From Streptomyces formicae (lineage in GTDB: Bacteria; Actinomycetota; Actinomycetes; Streptomycetales; Streptomycetaceae), in the NCBI RefSeq assembly GCF_002556545.1, contig NZ_CP022685.1, positions 7,108,001-7,172,000 of the forward strand: 64,000 nucleotides of DNA, written 5' to 3'. Both the position numbers and the translations under genes were made by a program. A model generated the notes under the pieces. It did no database searches. It was given only the letters and a program-made list of their open reading frames with translations, and was not told where the DNA came from. This document shows, one piece after another, positions 18,747 through 29,923 of this stretch (the stretch's first letter is position 1; each line of letters starts with the position of its first letter).

Positions 18747-18779
18747 TGTCCGTGCCGTTCCTACCCAGGAGTTCAGTGA

Positions 18780-19178
18780 ATGTCCCTGCATCGCGTCAAT
18801 CCTTCCGAGCTCTCCCCGCCCACCGGCTTCTCGCACGCCGTCGTCGCCACCGGGTCGCGGCTTGTCTTCCTCGCGGGGCAGACCGCCCTCGACGGTGAGG
18901 GCAAGGTCACCGGGGCGACCCTGCCCGAGCAGTTCGAGGTGGCGCTGGCCAACCTGCTGGCCGCGCTGCGGCACTCCGGCGGGACCCCCGCCGACCTGGC
19001 CCGCGTCACCGTCTACGCCACGGACGTCGCCGACTACCGCGCCTGCGCGGCCGAACTGGGCCGCGTCTGGCGGCGGTTGGCGGGACGTGACTATCCGGCG
19101 ATGGCGGTGATCGGCGCGGTCCGGCTCTGGGACGAGCAGGCCCTGGTGGAACTGGACGGGGTGGCAGTACTCGGCTGA
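18780..19178 (+). CDS. RidA family enamine/imine deaminase
   Basis: A 132-residue YjgF/RidA protein with VFLAGQTALDGEGKVTG, a QFEVALANLLAAL helix and the C-terminal AVIGAVRLWDEQALVELDGVAV. RidA proteins hydrolyse enamines and imines to ketones and ammonia. In this context it likely removes the amino group from an imine formed after 2-aminobenzoyl-CoA is dearomatised. AGGAG lies about 9 bp before the ATG. It closes the plus-strand acyl-CoA dehydrogenase unit. Context-based pathway assignment is inference. Confidence 0.88.
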   Translation: MSLHRVNPSELSPPTGFSHAVVATGSRLVFLAGQTALDGEGKVTGATLPEQFEVALANLLAALRHSGGTPADLARVTVYATDVADYRACAAELGRVWRRLAGRDYPAMAVIGAVRLWDEQALVELDGVAVLG

Positions 19179-19258
19179 TTTGGGGGTACCTGATGACGGC
19201 CGCGGCCACCGGGGTCGTGGGAACGGCAAGTTCCGGCGTTCCACAGAAGGGTGAAGAC

Positions 19259-20005
19259 GTGCGTGCGAGCAGGCTTTCGGTCGTGGTCGGGATGGTGGGG
19301 CTCTCCGCGGCCCTGCTGACGAGCTGCGGAGACGGGGACGACGGAGGGGGTTCCGGCAAACCGTTCGCCAAGGACAGCGCGGACCAGGTCGCGGCCAAGG
19401 CGGTCGAGGCGACCAAGAAGGCCGATTCGATGCGCATCAAGGGCGACATGCGCCAGGCCGACGGGAAGACGGTGAGCCTGGACCTCGCGGTCGACCAGGA
19501 GAAGAACTGTCAGGGGACCATCGGCACCAACGGCTCCGAGGCCGAGCTGCGACATACGAACGGGACGCTCTACCTGCGGGGCGACGAGGCGTACTGGAAG
19601 ACCGCCCTGAAGAACCAGCCGGGGTCGCAGAAGGTGGTGTCCAAGGTCGCCGACAAGTGGGTCAAGATGCCCGCCGACGACGCCTCGACCTCCGGGATGT
19701 GCGACAAGCAGGGCCTGGTCGCGTCGATGGACGAGAACAAGTCCGAGCGCAAGGGCATGAAGAAGGGCGACACCACGTCGGTCGACGGCAAGGACGCCCT
19801 CGCCCTGACGAAGAAGGTCGGCGACGAGACGCACACGATGTACGTCGCGACCGAGGGCGAGCCGTACATCCTGCGCAGCACGGTCAAGGGCGGCGACAAG
19901 CCCAACGAGGCGACGTTCGGCGACTACGGCAAGTCCGTGAACCCGAAGGAGCCGAGCAAGGACGAGACGGTCGACCTGAAGGCACTCGCGGCCTCGGGTC
20001 AGTAG
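19259..20005 (+). CDS. Secreted lipoprotein, LppX/LprG-like size, unknown role
   Basis: A 248-residue lipoprotein. GTG 19259 follows AGAAGGG and gives a short basic signal peptide with lipobox LLTSC (Cys23). After an Asp/Gly-rich linker, the mature domain begins with repeated Ala/Lys helices (AVEATKKADSMRIKGDM) and then beta-rich sequence. This arrangement resembles the actinobacterial lipoproteins that carry a curved LolA/LprG-like sheet, but I cannot confirm that by eye. A perfect hairpin terminator follows. The start upstream at 19193 would bury the signal peptide and is not used. Confidence 0.75.
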   Translation: MRASRLSVVVGMVGLSAALLTSCGDGDDGGGSGKPFAKDSADQVAAKAVEATKKADSMRIKGDMRQADGKTVSLDLAVDQEKNCQGTIGTNGSEAELRHTNGTLYLRGDEAYWKTALKNQPGSQKVVSKVADKWVKMPADDASTSGMCDKQGLVASMDENKSERKGMKKGDTTSVDGKDALALTKKVGDETHTMYVATEGEPYILRSTVKGGDKPNEATFGDYGKSVNPKEPSKDETVDLKALAASGQ

Positions 20006-20037
20006 GGGCAGGGCAGGACAGGGCAGGACAGGACGGA

Positions 20038-20069
20038 GCCGCCCGCACCCACGAAGGGGTGCGGGCGGC
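20038..20069. terminator. Bidirectional hairpin terminator
   Basis: A perfect 13-bp stem, GCCGCCCGCACCC (20038-20050) with GGGTGCGGGCGGC (20057-20069) and loop ACGAAG, between the convergent lipoprotein and MurA-like genes. Confidence 0.8.
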
Positions 20070-20106
20070 GGGCGTCCTCAGGGAGCGGTCCCCGGGGCAG
20101 CGGGGA

Positions 20107-21636
20107 TCAGATGTCCCGGAACGTCTCGATCTGCGCGCCCACGGAGTTGAGCCGCTCCGCCAGGTCCTCGTAGCCGCGGTTGATCACGTAGACGTTGCGC
20201 AGCACGGACGTGCCCTCGGCGGCCATCATCGCGAGCAGGACGACCACGGCGGGCCGCAGCGCGGGCGGGCACATCATCTCGGCGGCGCGCCAGCGGGTGG
20301 GGCCCTCGACGAGCACCCGGTGCGGGTCGAGCAACTGGAGGCGCCCGCCGAGGCGGTTGAGGTCCGTCAGGTAGATCGCGCGGTTGTCGTACACCCAGTC
20401 GTGGATCAGCGTCTTGCCCTGCGCCGCCGCCGCGATGGCCGCGAAGAAGGGGACGTTGTCGATGTTCAGGCCGGGGAACGGCATCGGGTGGATCTTGTCG
20501 ATGGGCGCCTCCAGCTTGGAGGGCCGCACCGTGAGGTCGATCAGGCGCGTCCGGCCGTTGTCGGCGGGGTACTCCGCCGTGCGGTCGTGGTCGAGGCCCA
20601 TCTCCTCCAGGACCGCGAGCTCGATCTCCAGGAACTCGATCGGCACGCGGCGCACGGTCAGTTCGGACTCCGTGACGACGGCGGCGGCCAGGAGGCTCAT
20701 CGCCTCGACCGGGTCCTCGGAGGGGGAGTAGTCCACGTCGACGTCGATGTTCGGGACGCCGTGCACGGTCAGGGTCGTGGTGCCGATGCCCTCGACCGCG
20801 ACGCCGAGCGCCTCCAGGAAGAAGCAGAGGTCCTGGACCATGTAGTTCGACGACGCGTTGCGGATGACCGTCGTACCGGCGCTGCGGGCCGCGGCGAGCA
20901 GCGCGTTCTCGGTGACGGTGTCCCCGCGCTCGGTGAGCACGATGGGGCGGTCGGGGGAGACGTCCCGCGCGACCTCGGCGTGGTACAGCCCCTCGGTCGC
21001 CGCGATGTCCAGGCCGAACCGGCGCAGCGCGATCATGTGCGGCTCGATCGTGCGGGTGCCGAGGTCGCAGCCGCCTGCGTAGGGCAGCTTGAAACGGTCC
21101 ATGACGTGCAGCAGCGGGCCGAGGAACATGATGATCGAGCGGGTGCGGATCGCCGCCTCCGCGTCGATCGCGTCCATGTCGAGCTTGGCGGGCGGCACGA
21201 TCTCCAGGTCGACGCCGTCGTTGATCCAACGGGTGCGCACGCCGATGGAGTTGAGCACCTCGAGGAGGCGGTAGACCTCTTCGATGCGGGCGACGCGGCG
21301 CAGCACCGTGCGCCCCTTGTTCAGCAGGGACGCACAGAGCAGCGCCACGCACGCGTTCTTGCTCGTCTTGACGTCGATGGCGCCGGAGAGCCGGCGCCCG
21401 CCCACGACTCGCAGATGCATGGGACCCGCGTACCCGAGCGAGACGATTTCACTGTCGAGCGCCTCGCCGATTCGGGCGATCATCTCAAGGCTGATGTTCT
21501 GGTTGCCGCGCTCGATGCGGTTGACGGCGCTCTGGCTGGTGCTGAGCGCCTCGGCGAGCTGCGTCTGCGTCCAGCCCCTGTGCTGCCGGGCGTCACGGAT
21601 GAGCTTGCCGATGCGTTCGAGGTAGTCGTCTGCCAT
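20107..21636 (-). CDS. UDP-N-acetylglucosamine 1-carboxyvinyltransferase with N-terminal HTH domain (MurA paralogue)
   Basis: A 509-residue fusion. Residues ~5-65 are an XRE-type helix-turn-helix (WTQTQLAEALSTSQSAVNRIERG). From about residue 75 (LRVVGGRRLSGAIDVKTSKNA) it is an EPSP/MurA-fold transferase. The UDP-GlcNAc-binding Lys-Asn (SKNACVALL) and the catalytic-loop cysteine (AGGCDLGTRTIEPH) are retained, so it may still transfer enolpyruvyl to UDP-GlcNAc, the first step of peptidoglycan synthesis. The HTH suggests DNA binding or autoregulation. A 6-4-6 palindrome lies 12 bp before the start. It may be a second, regulatory MurA. Confidence 0.88.
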   Translation of the reverse strand: MADDYLERIGKLIRDARQHRGWTQTQLAEALSTSQSAVNRIERGNQNISLEMIARIGEALDSEIVSLGYAGPMHLRVVGGRRLSGAIDVKTSKNACVALLCASLLNKGRTVLRRVARIEEVYRLLEVLNSIGVRTRWINDGVDLEIVPPAKLDMDAIDAEAAIRTRSIIMFLGPLLHVMDRFKLPYAGGCDLGTRTIEPHMIALRRFGLDIAATEGLYHAEVARDVSPDRPIVLTERGDTVTENALLAAARSAGTTVIRNASSNYMVQDLCFFLEALGVAVEGIGTTTLTVHGVPNIDVDVDYSPSEDPVEAMSLLAAAVVTESELTVRRVPIEFLEIELAVLEEMGLDHDRTAEYPADNGRTRLIDLTVRPSKLEAPIDKIHPMPFPGLNIDNVPFFAAIAAAAQGKTLIHDWVYDNRAIYLTDLNRLGGRLQLLDPHRVLVEGPTRWRAAEMMCPPALRPAVVVLLAMMAAEGTSVLRNVYVINRGYEDLAERLNSVGAQIETFRDI

Positions 21637-21648
21637 GTGTCGCAGGTT

Positions 21649-21664
21649 ATCTCAGATATGAGAT
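21649..21664. promoter_or_regulatory. Palindrome upstream of the HTH-MurA gene
   Basis: ATCTCA-GATA-TGAGAT, perfect arms with a 4-bp spacer, 12 bp before the MurA start. The aconitase promoter has a palindrome of the same layout (26937-26952). Confidence 0.55.
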
Positions 21665-21729
21665 GACGCACGCGCTGGGGTAGGCCATATGAGGATCGGC
21701 CGTCCGGGGGGCCTTTCCCGTACGGGAGT

Positions 21730-23628
21730 TCAGCCACAGCCGCACGAGGCGTGCCGCCCGCCGTGCACCGACGCGTACGACGTGGGCCGGGGCCCCGCCG
21801 CCGCCCGCGTCACTCGGGCGGCGGCCGCGCGACCTGCCGACGACTCGGCGTCGTGCACCACTGTGCCCCCGACGAGCGTCAGGCGCACCTCGGCCGAACT
21901 GATATCAGCCACCGGACACCGCGTCACATCCCTGTCCAGCAGCACGAGGTCGGCTGCTTTTCCCCTCTCGACGGACCCGGTGAGGTGCTCCATGCGGAGT
22001 TGACGCGCGGTGCCCGCGGTGTGCATGAGCAGGGAAGACGTACGACTGAGACCTTCCTGCGCGCGGTACAGGTCGCCGCCGCCCTCCATGCCCTCGCGGT
22101 CGATGGCGGTACGGATCTGGTTCCAGACCTGTAGGGGGTCGACCGGCCAGTCCGAGCCACCCGCGAGCGCCGCGCGCCGCTTCTGGAGACTGCGCGCCGG
22201 GTACTGCCACCGGTGGCGTTCGGCGCCGATGTAGGGCAGCAGTGCCTCCATCGTCCAGGTGTTGCGGGCGGCCCACTGGAGCTGCATGCAGGCGACGACG
22301 CCGAGCGCGGCGAAGCGCGGCAGATCGGCGGGGTCGACCAGTTGGAGGTGGGCCGTGGTGTTGCGGAGATCACGGCGGCCCGTCTTGCGCAGGGCGTAGG
22401 CGTAGCCGTCGAGCGAGGTGCGTACGGCACGGTCGCCGATGGCGTGCGCGTGCATCTGCCAGCCCTCGGCGTTGAAGGCGGCGCTGAGCCGTCCGTAGTC
22501 CGCCGCCGACACGTACAGGTCGCCCCGGTTGTCGGTGGGCCTGCCGTCCTTGTCGAGGTAGGGCTTCAGGAGCGCCGCGGTCTGCGCCGGGTACTCGATG
22601 ACGCCGTCCAGGAAGACCTTGACCGTGCCGAAGCGCAGTTTGCGTACGTCCTCGAACTCCGCACTGAGCTTCTTCGCGTACGCGACCGCGGCCTTCGGGT
22701 CCTTGGTCTGGTCGGTCTCGATGCGCAGGGCGGGCACGAAGCGCTGGAGCAGGCGGTCCGACTCGGCGAGCCGCCGGTACAGCTCCAGTTCGCCCCGTCC
22801 CACCACGGCCTCCATGAACGTGGTGATCCCGGACGCGGCGGCCTCGGCGAGGATCTTCGCCGCCGCGTCCGCCAACCGGGTCTCGTCGGGCTCGGGGACA
22901 TGCCGCATGACGAGCGGCTGGGCGTCGTCCTTCAGCACGCCGGTCGGCTTGCCGTCCGTACCCTTGACGATCTTTCCGCCGACCGGGTCGGGGGTCGAGG
23001 CGGTGATCTGCGCGATGTCCAGGGCGCGCTGATTGGCCCACAGGTTGTGCCCGTCGCCGCCGCTCAGGACGATCGGGCGGCGGGTCGGCAGCGTGTCGAG
23101 CATGGAGTGGTGCGGGGCCGTGCCGTGCGGCAGCAGGCCGACCGGGTTCCAGTCCTCGACCACCAGCCAGCCGTCGGGCTCCTGGTCGGCGGAGTCCTTC
23201 AGGAACCCGGTCAGTGTCTTCCGCAGCTCCTCGACGGTCTGCTCGGCCCCGGCGAGCGACGGCCGCAGCGAACGGCTCGCGGCGCTCGTCGGGTGGGCGT
23301 GCCCGTCGTGCACGCCGCTCATCACGGTGCCGCCGCGCGCGTCCACGACGTCGGTGTCCCGCCCGATGTAACGGCGCAGGGCGGCGTCGGTGCCGACGGC
23401 GAGGACGCGTCCGTCACGGCCGACGGCCACGGCATCGGCCCGCCCGTGGTGCGAAGTGCCGGTGAACACACGGGCGTTGTGCAGGACGAGGGCGGCGGAC
23501 CGGCGTGGCGACGAGGCGGCGGCGGGTCCCGCCACGGTGACGAGCCCGGCGGCTCCCGTGGCTCCCGCGGCTCCCGCGGCGGCGAGGAGGGCGCGCCGGG
23601 ACGGCCCGGAGACGTACGGCAAAGGCAT
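21730..23628 (-). CDS. Tat-exported amidohydrolase (YtcJ-like, amidohydrolase_3)
   Basis: A 632-residue metal-dependent hydrolase. The start at 23628 gives a twin-arginine signal (SRRALLAAAG) and an Ala-rich h-region. Metal-site motifs are GVHDGHAHPTS, HAHAIGD, and AGGSDWPVDP with the conserved late aspartate. YtcJ-like enzymes hydrolyse amide or imine bonds of varied substrates; the substrate here is unknown. The C-terminus ends HASCGCG, Cys-rich and unusual for the family. It is divergent from a LacI regulator gene, which may control it. Confidence 0.85.
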   Translation of the reverse strand: MPLPYVSGPSRRALLAAAGAAGATGAAGLVTVAGPAAASSPRRSAALVLHNARVFTGTSHHGRADAVAVGRDGRVLAVGTDAALRRYIGRDTDVVDARGGTVMSGVHDGHAHPTSAASRSLRPSLAGAEQTVEELRKTLTGFLKDSADQEPDGWLVVEDWNPVGLLPHGTAPHHSMLDTLPTRRPIVLSGGDGHNLWANQRALDIAQITASTPDPVGGKIVKGTDGKPTGVLKDDAQPLVMRHVPEPDETRLADAAAKILAEAAASGITTFMEAVVGRGELELYRRLAESDRLLQRFVPALRIETDQTKDPKAAVAYAKKLSAEFEDVRKLRFGTVKVFLDGVIEYPAQTAALLKPYLDKDGRPTDNRGDLYVSAADYGRLSAAFNAEGWQMHAHAIGDRAVRTSLDGYAYALRKTGRRDLRNTTAHLQLVDPADLPRFAALGVVACMQLQWAARNTWTMEALLPYIGAERHRWQYPARSLQKRRAALAGGSDWPVDPLQVWNQIRTAIDREGMEGGGDLYRAQEGLSRTSSLLMHTAGTARQLRMEHLTGSVERGKAADLVLLDRDVTRCPVADISSAEVRLTLVGGTVVHDAESSAGRAAAARVTRAAAGPRPTSYASVHGGRHASCGCG

Positions 23629-23781
23629 GACCACACTCCAACGGAACGGGTGACGGTGTCGGATGGGCGAGTGGGAGGAACCCGCCGCGCAGCGACGGCA
23701 CGGACGGCCCCACGACCCGCACCAGACCTTCGACGAGTAATCCGTTAACCAGAACCCACCCCGGACGACGGATTCCGTACG

Positions 23782-24792
23782 ATGTGCCGCGTGCCACCGC
23801 ACAAGCCCACCCTCACCGACATAGCCCGCGCGGCCGAGGTCTCCACCGCGACGGTCTCGCACGCCCTCAACGGCACCGGCAGGGTCGGCGACGCCACCCG
23901 CCGCAGGGTCCGCGAGACCGCGACGCGGCTCGGCTACGGCACGCCGGGACCGCCGCGCAGCCGCACGCTCGGCATCGCCGTCACCACGTTCGCCACCGCC
24001 TGGAACTACGCGGAGATCGCCTACTTCTCGCGCGCCCTCACCGCGGCCACCTCCGCGGCCCACGCGCGCGGCTACGCCCTGACCACGCTGCCCGCCGACC
24101 GCGCCGCGGACGACTCGTGGCACAGCCTCGCCGTCGACGGCATGCTGATCATGGACAGTCCGCGCGGCGACCCGATGGTCCACGCGCTGCGCGCCCGGGG
24201 CATCCCGCTCGTCTTCGACGGCATCCCCGGCGACCCGCGCCCCGGCGACCACTGGGTCGACAACGACCACGAGGCGACCACGCGCGAGGTCCTGGACCAC
24301 CTCGCCGCGTCCGGCGCCCGCCGGATCGCCCTCCAGTCGGGGCACGGCGGCGAGCACTACGCGCGCGCGGTGACGGCGGCGTACGAGCGGTGGTGCGCGG
24401 AGCGCGGCGCGCCCGCGCTGATCGTGCCCTTCGACGTGGCCGACGAGCCGGGGCACGGCTTCGACGCGCTGCTCAGCGGCCGAGGCCGCGCCGACGCCGT
24501 CTACGCCGCGTACGACCCGGGCGGTCGCCAGCTCCTGGCGGCCGCCGCCAGGCTCGGCCTGCGCGTCCCCGGTGACCTGCGCGTGGTGTGCGCGAGCGAG
24601 GACCCCGGGTACGCGGCGACGGACCCGCCCGTGAGCACGGTGACCCTGGACCCGGAGCGGACGGCGCGCGCCGCCGTGGGCCTCCTCGCCGACCTGGTCG
24701 AGGGCGCCGCCGTGCGGGCCCCGGGCCCGGTCGTCGTCCCTGCCGCCCTCCTCGTACGGGCCTCGTCGCTCGCTCAGCCCGCCGAGGGGTAG
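23782..24792 (+). CDS. LacI family transcriptional regulator
   Basis: A 336-residue regulator. The HTH is PTLTDIARAAEVSTATVSHALNG, followed by the hinge RRVRETATRLGYG and a type I periplasmic-binding-protein-like effector domain. An in-frame GTG at 23791 could be the real start. It is divergent from the amidohydrolase gene, and the shared intergenic contains GTTAAC (23744-23749), possibly part of an operator. Its 3' end overlaps the convergent old yellow enzyme gene by 19 bp. Effector unknown. Confidence 0.88.
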   Translation: MCRVPPHKPTLTDIARAAEVSTATVSHALNGTGRVGDATRRRVRETATRLGYGTPGPPRSRTLGIAVTTFATAWNYAEIAYFSRALTAATSAAHARGYALTTLPADRAADDSWHSLAVDGMLIMDSPRGDPMVHALRARGIPLVFDGIPGDPRPGDHWVDNDHEATTREVLDHLAASGARRIALQSGHGGEHYARAVTAAYERWCAERGAPALIVPFDVADEPGHGFDALLSGRGRADAVYAAYDPGGRQLLAAAARLGLRVPGDLRVVCASEDPGYAATDPPVSTVTLDPERTARAAVGLLADLVEGAAVRAPGPVVVPAALLVRASSLAQPAEG

Positions 24793-25883
24793 TCGACGTA
24801 CCCCTCGGCGCCGCCCTGGTAGTACGTGGCGGGGTCGCCCGCCGCGAGAGCGCGCCCGAGCGCGAACCGGCTGACCAGATCGGGGTTGGCGACGAAGTGC
24901 GTGCCGAAGGAGACCGCGTCGGCGAAGCCCGCGCCGACGAGGGCGTTCGCGGACTTTCTGCCGAAGCCGTTGTTCGCAATCAGCGGTCCTTCGAACCGGC
25001 TCCGGTAGCGCGCGAACGCCGCGAAGTCGGGGCTCTCGTCCGGCCGTTCCAGGTCGGGCCCGCGCAGGTGGAGGTAGGCCAGGGGGCGGTCGTTCAAGGC
25101 CGTCACGAGTTCGTCGTGGTCGGCGAGCAGTTCCTCGTCGACCACGAAGCGCTCGGTCGGGCTCATGTAGGGCGACAGGCGCACGCCCACGCGCCGCCCT
25201 TCCCACTCGGCGGCGACCGCGTCGACGACCTCCAGGAGCAGGCGCCGCCGTCCTGCCCGGTCCCCGCCGTAGGCGTCGGTGCGGTGGTTGAGACGGGGGT
25301 TGAGGAACTGGGCGAACAGGAACGCGCCGAGCGCGCCGATCTCGACCCCGTCGAACCCGGCGCGCCGCGCGTTGGCCGCCGCCGCGCGGAACTCGGCGAC
25401 GGTGGCCTCGATGTCGGCGCGGGTCATCGCGCGCGGCGTGACCGTCTCCTTGAACCCGCCGGGGGTGAAGGACTTCGCGCGCGGGTCGATCGCCGAAGGC
25501 CCCGCGGGCAGCGCGCCGCCGAGGTGGTCGGGGTGCGAGGCGGCGCCGGTGTGCCAGAGCTGCTGCACGATGCGGCCGCCGAGCGCGTGGACGACGTCGG
25601 TGACCCGCCGCCACCCGGCGACCTGCGCCGCGCTGTGGACGCCGGGGACGTTCACGAAGCCGACGGCCCGCTCGCTCACCCAGGTCCCCTCGGTGACGAT
25701 GAGCCCGGCGCAGGCCCGCTGCCCGTAGTAGGCGGCGTGCAGTTCGCTCGGTACGAGACCGGGGTTGTCGGCGCGGGCCCGGGTGAGCGGGGCCATCACC
25801 ACGCGGTTGGGCAGCCGGAGGTCCCCCAGGACGGTGCCGCGCAGGAGCGGCTGGTCGAGGGCGGTGGGCAGGGTGGCGGGCAT
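24774..25883 (-). CDS. Old yellow enzyme family alkene reductase
   Basis: A 369-residue FMN-dependent NAD(P)H oxidoreductase of the OYE family. Motifs are LPNRVVMAPLTRARA, QLWHTGAASHP, NPRLNHRTDAYGG and the late FMN-phosphate site LIANNGFGRKSA. OYEs reduce electrophilic alkenes. The start at 25883 has AAGGAG in the complementary strand. The gene diverges from a SigJ-type ECF sigma factor, a common arrangement in actinobacteria, and the ECF may drive it. There is a 19-bp 3' overlap with the LacI gene. Confidence 0.9.
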   Translation of the reverse strand: MPATLPTALDQPLLRGTVLGDLRLPNRVVMAPLTRARADNPGLVPSELHAAYYGQRACAGLIVTEGTWVSERAVGFVNVPGVHSAAQVAGWRRVTDVVHALGGRIVQQLWHTGAASHPDHLGGALPAGPSAIDPRAKSFTPGGFKETVTPRAMTRADIEATVAEFRAAAANARRAGFDGVEIGALGAFLFAQFLNPRLNHRTDAYGGDRAGRRRLLLEVVDAVAAEWEGRRVGVRLSPYMSPTERFVVDEELLADHDELVTALNDRPLAYLHLRGPDLERPDESPDFAAFARYRSRFEGPLIANNGFGRKSANALVGAGFADAVSFGTHFVANPDLVSRFALGRALAAGDPATYYQGGAEGYVDYPSAG

Positions 25884-25906
25884 GGTGGTGCTCCTTCGTC
25901 GCGCTA

Positions 25907-25936
25907 GTGTCACGGCGGCTCGGCCGCGAGGGACAC
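25907..25936. promoter_or_regulatory. Putative ECF-type promoter region (OYE / sigma factor)
   Basis: GTGTC (25907-25911) and GACAC (25932-25936) face each other between the divergent OYE and ECF genes. TGTCAC on the plus strand and TGTCCC on the minus strand resemble the -35 element TGTCAC(A) reported for ECF41 factors; no exact CGTC -10 at 16 bp was found. Confidence 0.35.
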
Positions 25937-25970
25937 GAAGGTGACGGCGTACGACGGGGAAAGGTGACCG

Positions 25971-26894
25971 ATGGACGGGCGCGAGGACGAGCACGCATCG
26001 CTGGCGGACCGTTTCGAGGCGCACCGGGGCCACCTGCGGGGCGTCGCCTACCGCATGCTCGGCTCGCTCGCCGAGGCGGACGACGCGGTCCAGGAGACCT
26101 GGCTGCGCCTCGGCCGCTCCGAGGCGGGCGACATCGAGAACCTCACGGGCTGGCTGCGCACCGTCGTCTCCCGGATCTGCCTGGACCAGCTGCGCTCGGC
26201 CGCGGCCCGTCACGAGGAACCTGCGGGCGAACACCTGCCCGAGCCCGGCGCCGCCGTCGCGGGCCCGGAGGAGGAGGTGCTCCTCGCCGACTCGGTGGGC
26301 CGCGCCCTGCTCGTCGTACTCGACAGGCTGGGCCCCGCCGAACGGGTCGCCTTCGTGCTGCACGACCTGTTCGCCGTGCCGTTCGACCAGATCGCACCCG
26401 TCGTGGAGCGCACGCCGCTCACCACGAAGAAGCTGGCGAGCCGCGCCCGCCACAAGGTCCGCGGCACCTCGCCGCTCGACGCCCCGACGCTGAGCGCGCA
26501 CCGCCACGTCGTGGAGGCCTTCCTCGCGGCGGCCAGGGGCGGTGACCTGGAGGCGCTCCTGATGGTCCTCGCCCCCGACGTCGTCCGTACGGCGGACCTG
26601 TCCGCGCTGCCCGCGGGCCGCGCCGCGGTGATCCGCGGAGCGCGCGCGGTGGCGGACGAGACGGTCCTGCTCCGGCGCAACGCCCGCTTCGCGGAGCCCG
26701 CGCTCGTCGACGGCGCGGTGGGCCTGGTCGTGGCCCCGCACGGCAGGCTGCTGCTCGCGCTCGTCATCAGGGTCGAGGGCGACCGCGTCGCGGCGTACGA
26801 GGTCGTCGCCGATCCGGCGCGGCTGCGGGCGCTCGATCTGGCCGTGCTCGGCGGGGTGCCTGACAGGCCCGAAGGTGGGCATGCGGGAGTGTGA
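25971..26894 (+). CDS. SigJ-type ECF RNA polymerase sigma factor with SnoaL-like C-terminus
   Basis: A 307-residue ECF41-type sigma factor. Region 2 contains YRMLGSLAEADDAVQETWLRL; region 4 contains VLHDLFAVPFDQIAPVVERTPLTTKKLASRAR. The C-terminal ~110 residues (HVVEAFLAAARGGDLEALLMVLAPDVV) form the NTF2/SnoaL-like domain that regulates ECF41 factors in place of a separate anti-sigma. The typical partner is a nearby oxidoreductase, here the divergent OYE. No anti-sigma gene is visible. Confidence 0.9.
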   Translation: MDGREDEHASLADRFEAHRGHLRGVAYRMLGSLAEADDAVQETWLRLGRSEAGDIENLTGWLRTVVSRICLDQLRSAAARHEEPAGEHLPEPGAAVAGPEEEVLLADSVGRALLVVLDRLGPAERVAFVLHDLFAVPFDQIAPVVERTPLTTKKLASRARHKVRGTSPLDAPTLSAHRHVVEAFLAAARGGDLEALLMVLAPDVVRTADLSALPAGRAAVIRGARAVADETVLLRRNARFAEPALVDGAVGLVVAPHGRLLLALVIRVEGDRVAAYEVVADPARLRALDLAVLGGVPDRPEGGHAGV

Positions 26895-26935
26895 GAGGGC
26901 GCACCTCGTCGCCGCGGCGGGTCATGTACTAGAGT

Positions 26936-26953
26936 TATCTCGACATCGAGATA
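26936..26953. promoter_or_regulatory. Palindrome in the aconitase promoter
   Basis: TATCTCG-ACAT-CGAGATA, perfect 7-bp arms, about 130 bp before the aconitase start. Its core ATCTCG-N4-CGAGAT has the same layout as the HTH-MurA palindrome. Regulator unknown; no AcnR-type gene is adjacent. Confidence 0.6.
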
Positions 26954-26991
26954 TCTGCCGAGGCGCACCAGAAGCCGCCACTCGGTAAGGG

Positions 26992-27014
26992 TTACCTAAC
27001 TAAGCCTTACCTTA
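26992..27014. promoter_or_regulatory. Iron-box-like sequence upstream of aconitase
   Basis: A conspicuously AT-rich TTACCTAAC / CTTACCTTA stretch. The 19-mer ending at 27014 matches 12 of 19 positions of the IdeR/DmdR consensus by eye. Iron control of aconitase would be sensible because it is an Fe-S enzyme. Confidence 0.4.
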
Positions 27015-27015
27015 G

Positions 27016-29796
<2,781 letters not shown>

Positions 29797-29816
29797 GCTT
29801 GCCGCAGTTGGTAGTT

Positions 29817-29853
29817 GAGGGCTCGCATCCCCGGATTGGGGATGCGAGCCCTC
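29817..29853 (+). terminator. Rho-independent terminator of aconitase
   Basis: A perfect 16-bp stem, arms 29817-29832 and 29838-29853 (GAGGGCTCGCATCCCC and its complement), loop GGATT, followed by GTCTTTTCCC. Confidence 0.92.
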
Positions 29854-29885
29854 GTCTTTTCCCGTGCGGCTCAGCGGGGGCTCGG

Positions 29886-29905
29886 CGCGCAGTTCCCCGC
29901 GCCCC
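29886..29905 (-). repeat. Dispersed 20-bp repeat copy
   Basis: Exact CGCGCAGTTCCCCGCGCCCC between the aconitase terminator and the VOC gene. Confidence 0.75.
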
Positions 29906-29923
29906 TGACGGGGCCCCGGCCCT

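Noticed and set aside
21730..25998. 1422-codon minus-strand frame
   Set aside because: Only the amidohydrolase part up to 23628 is real; the rest is a shadow over LacI and OYE genes in another frame.
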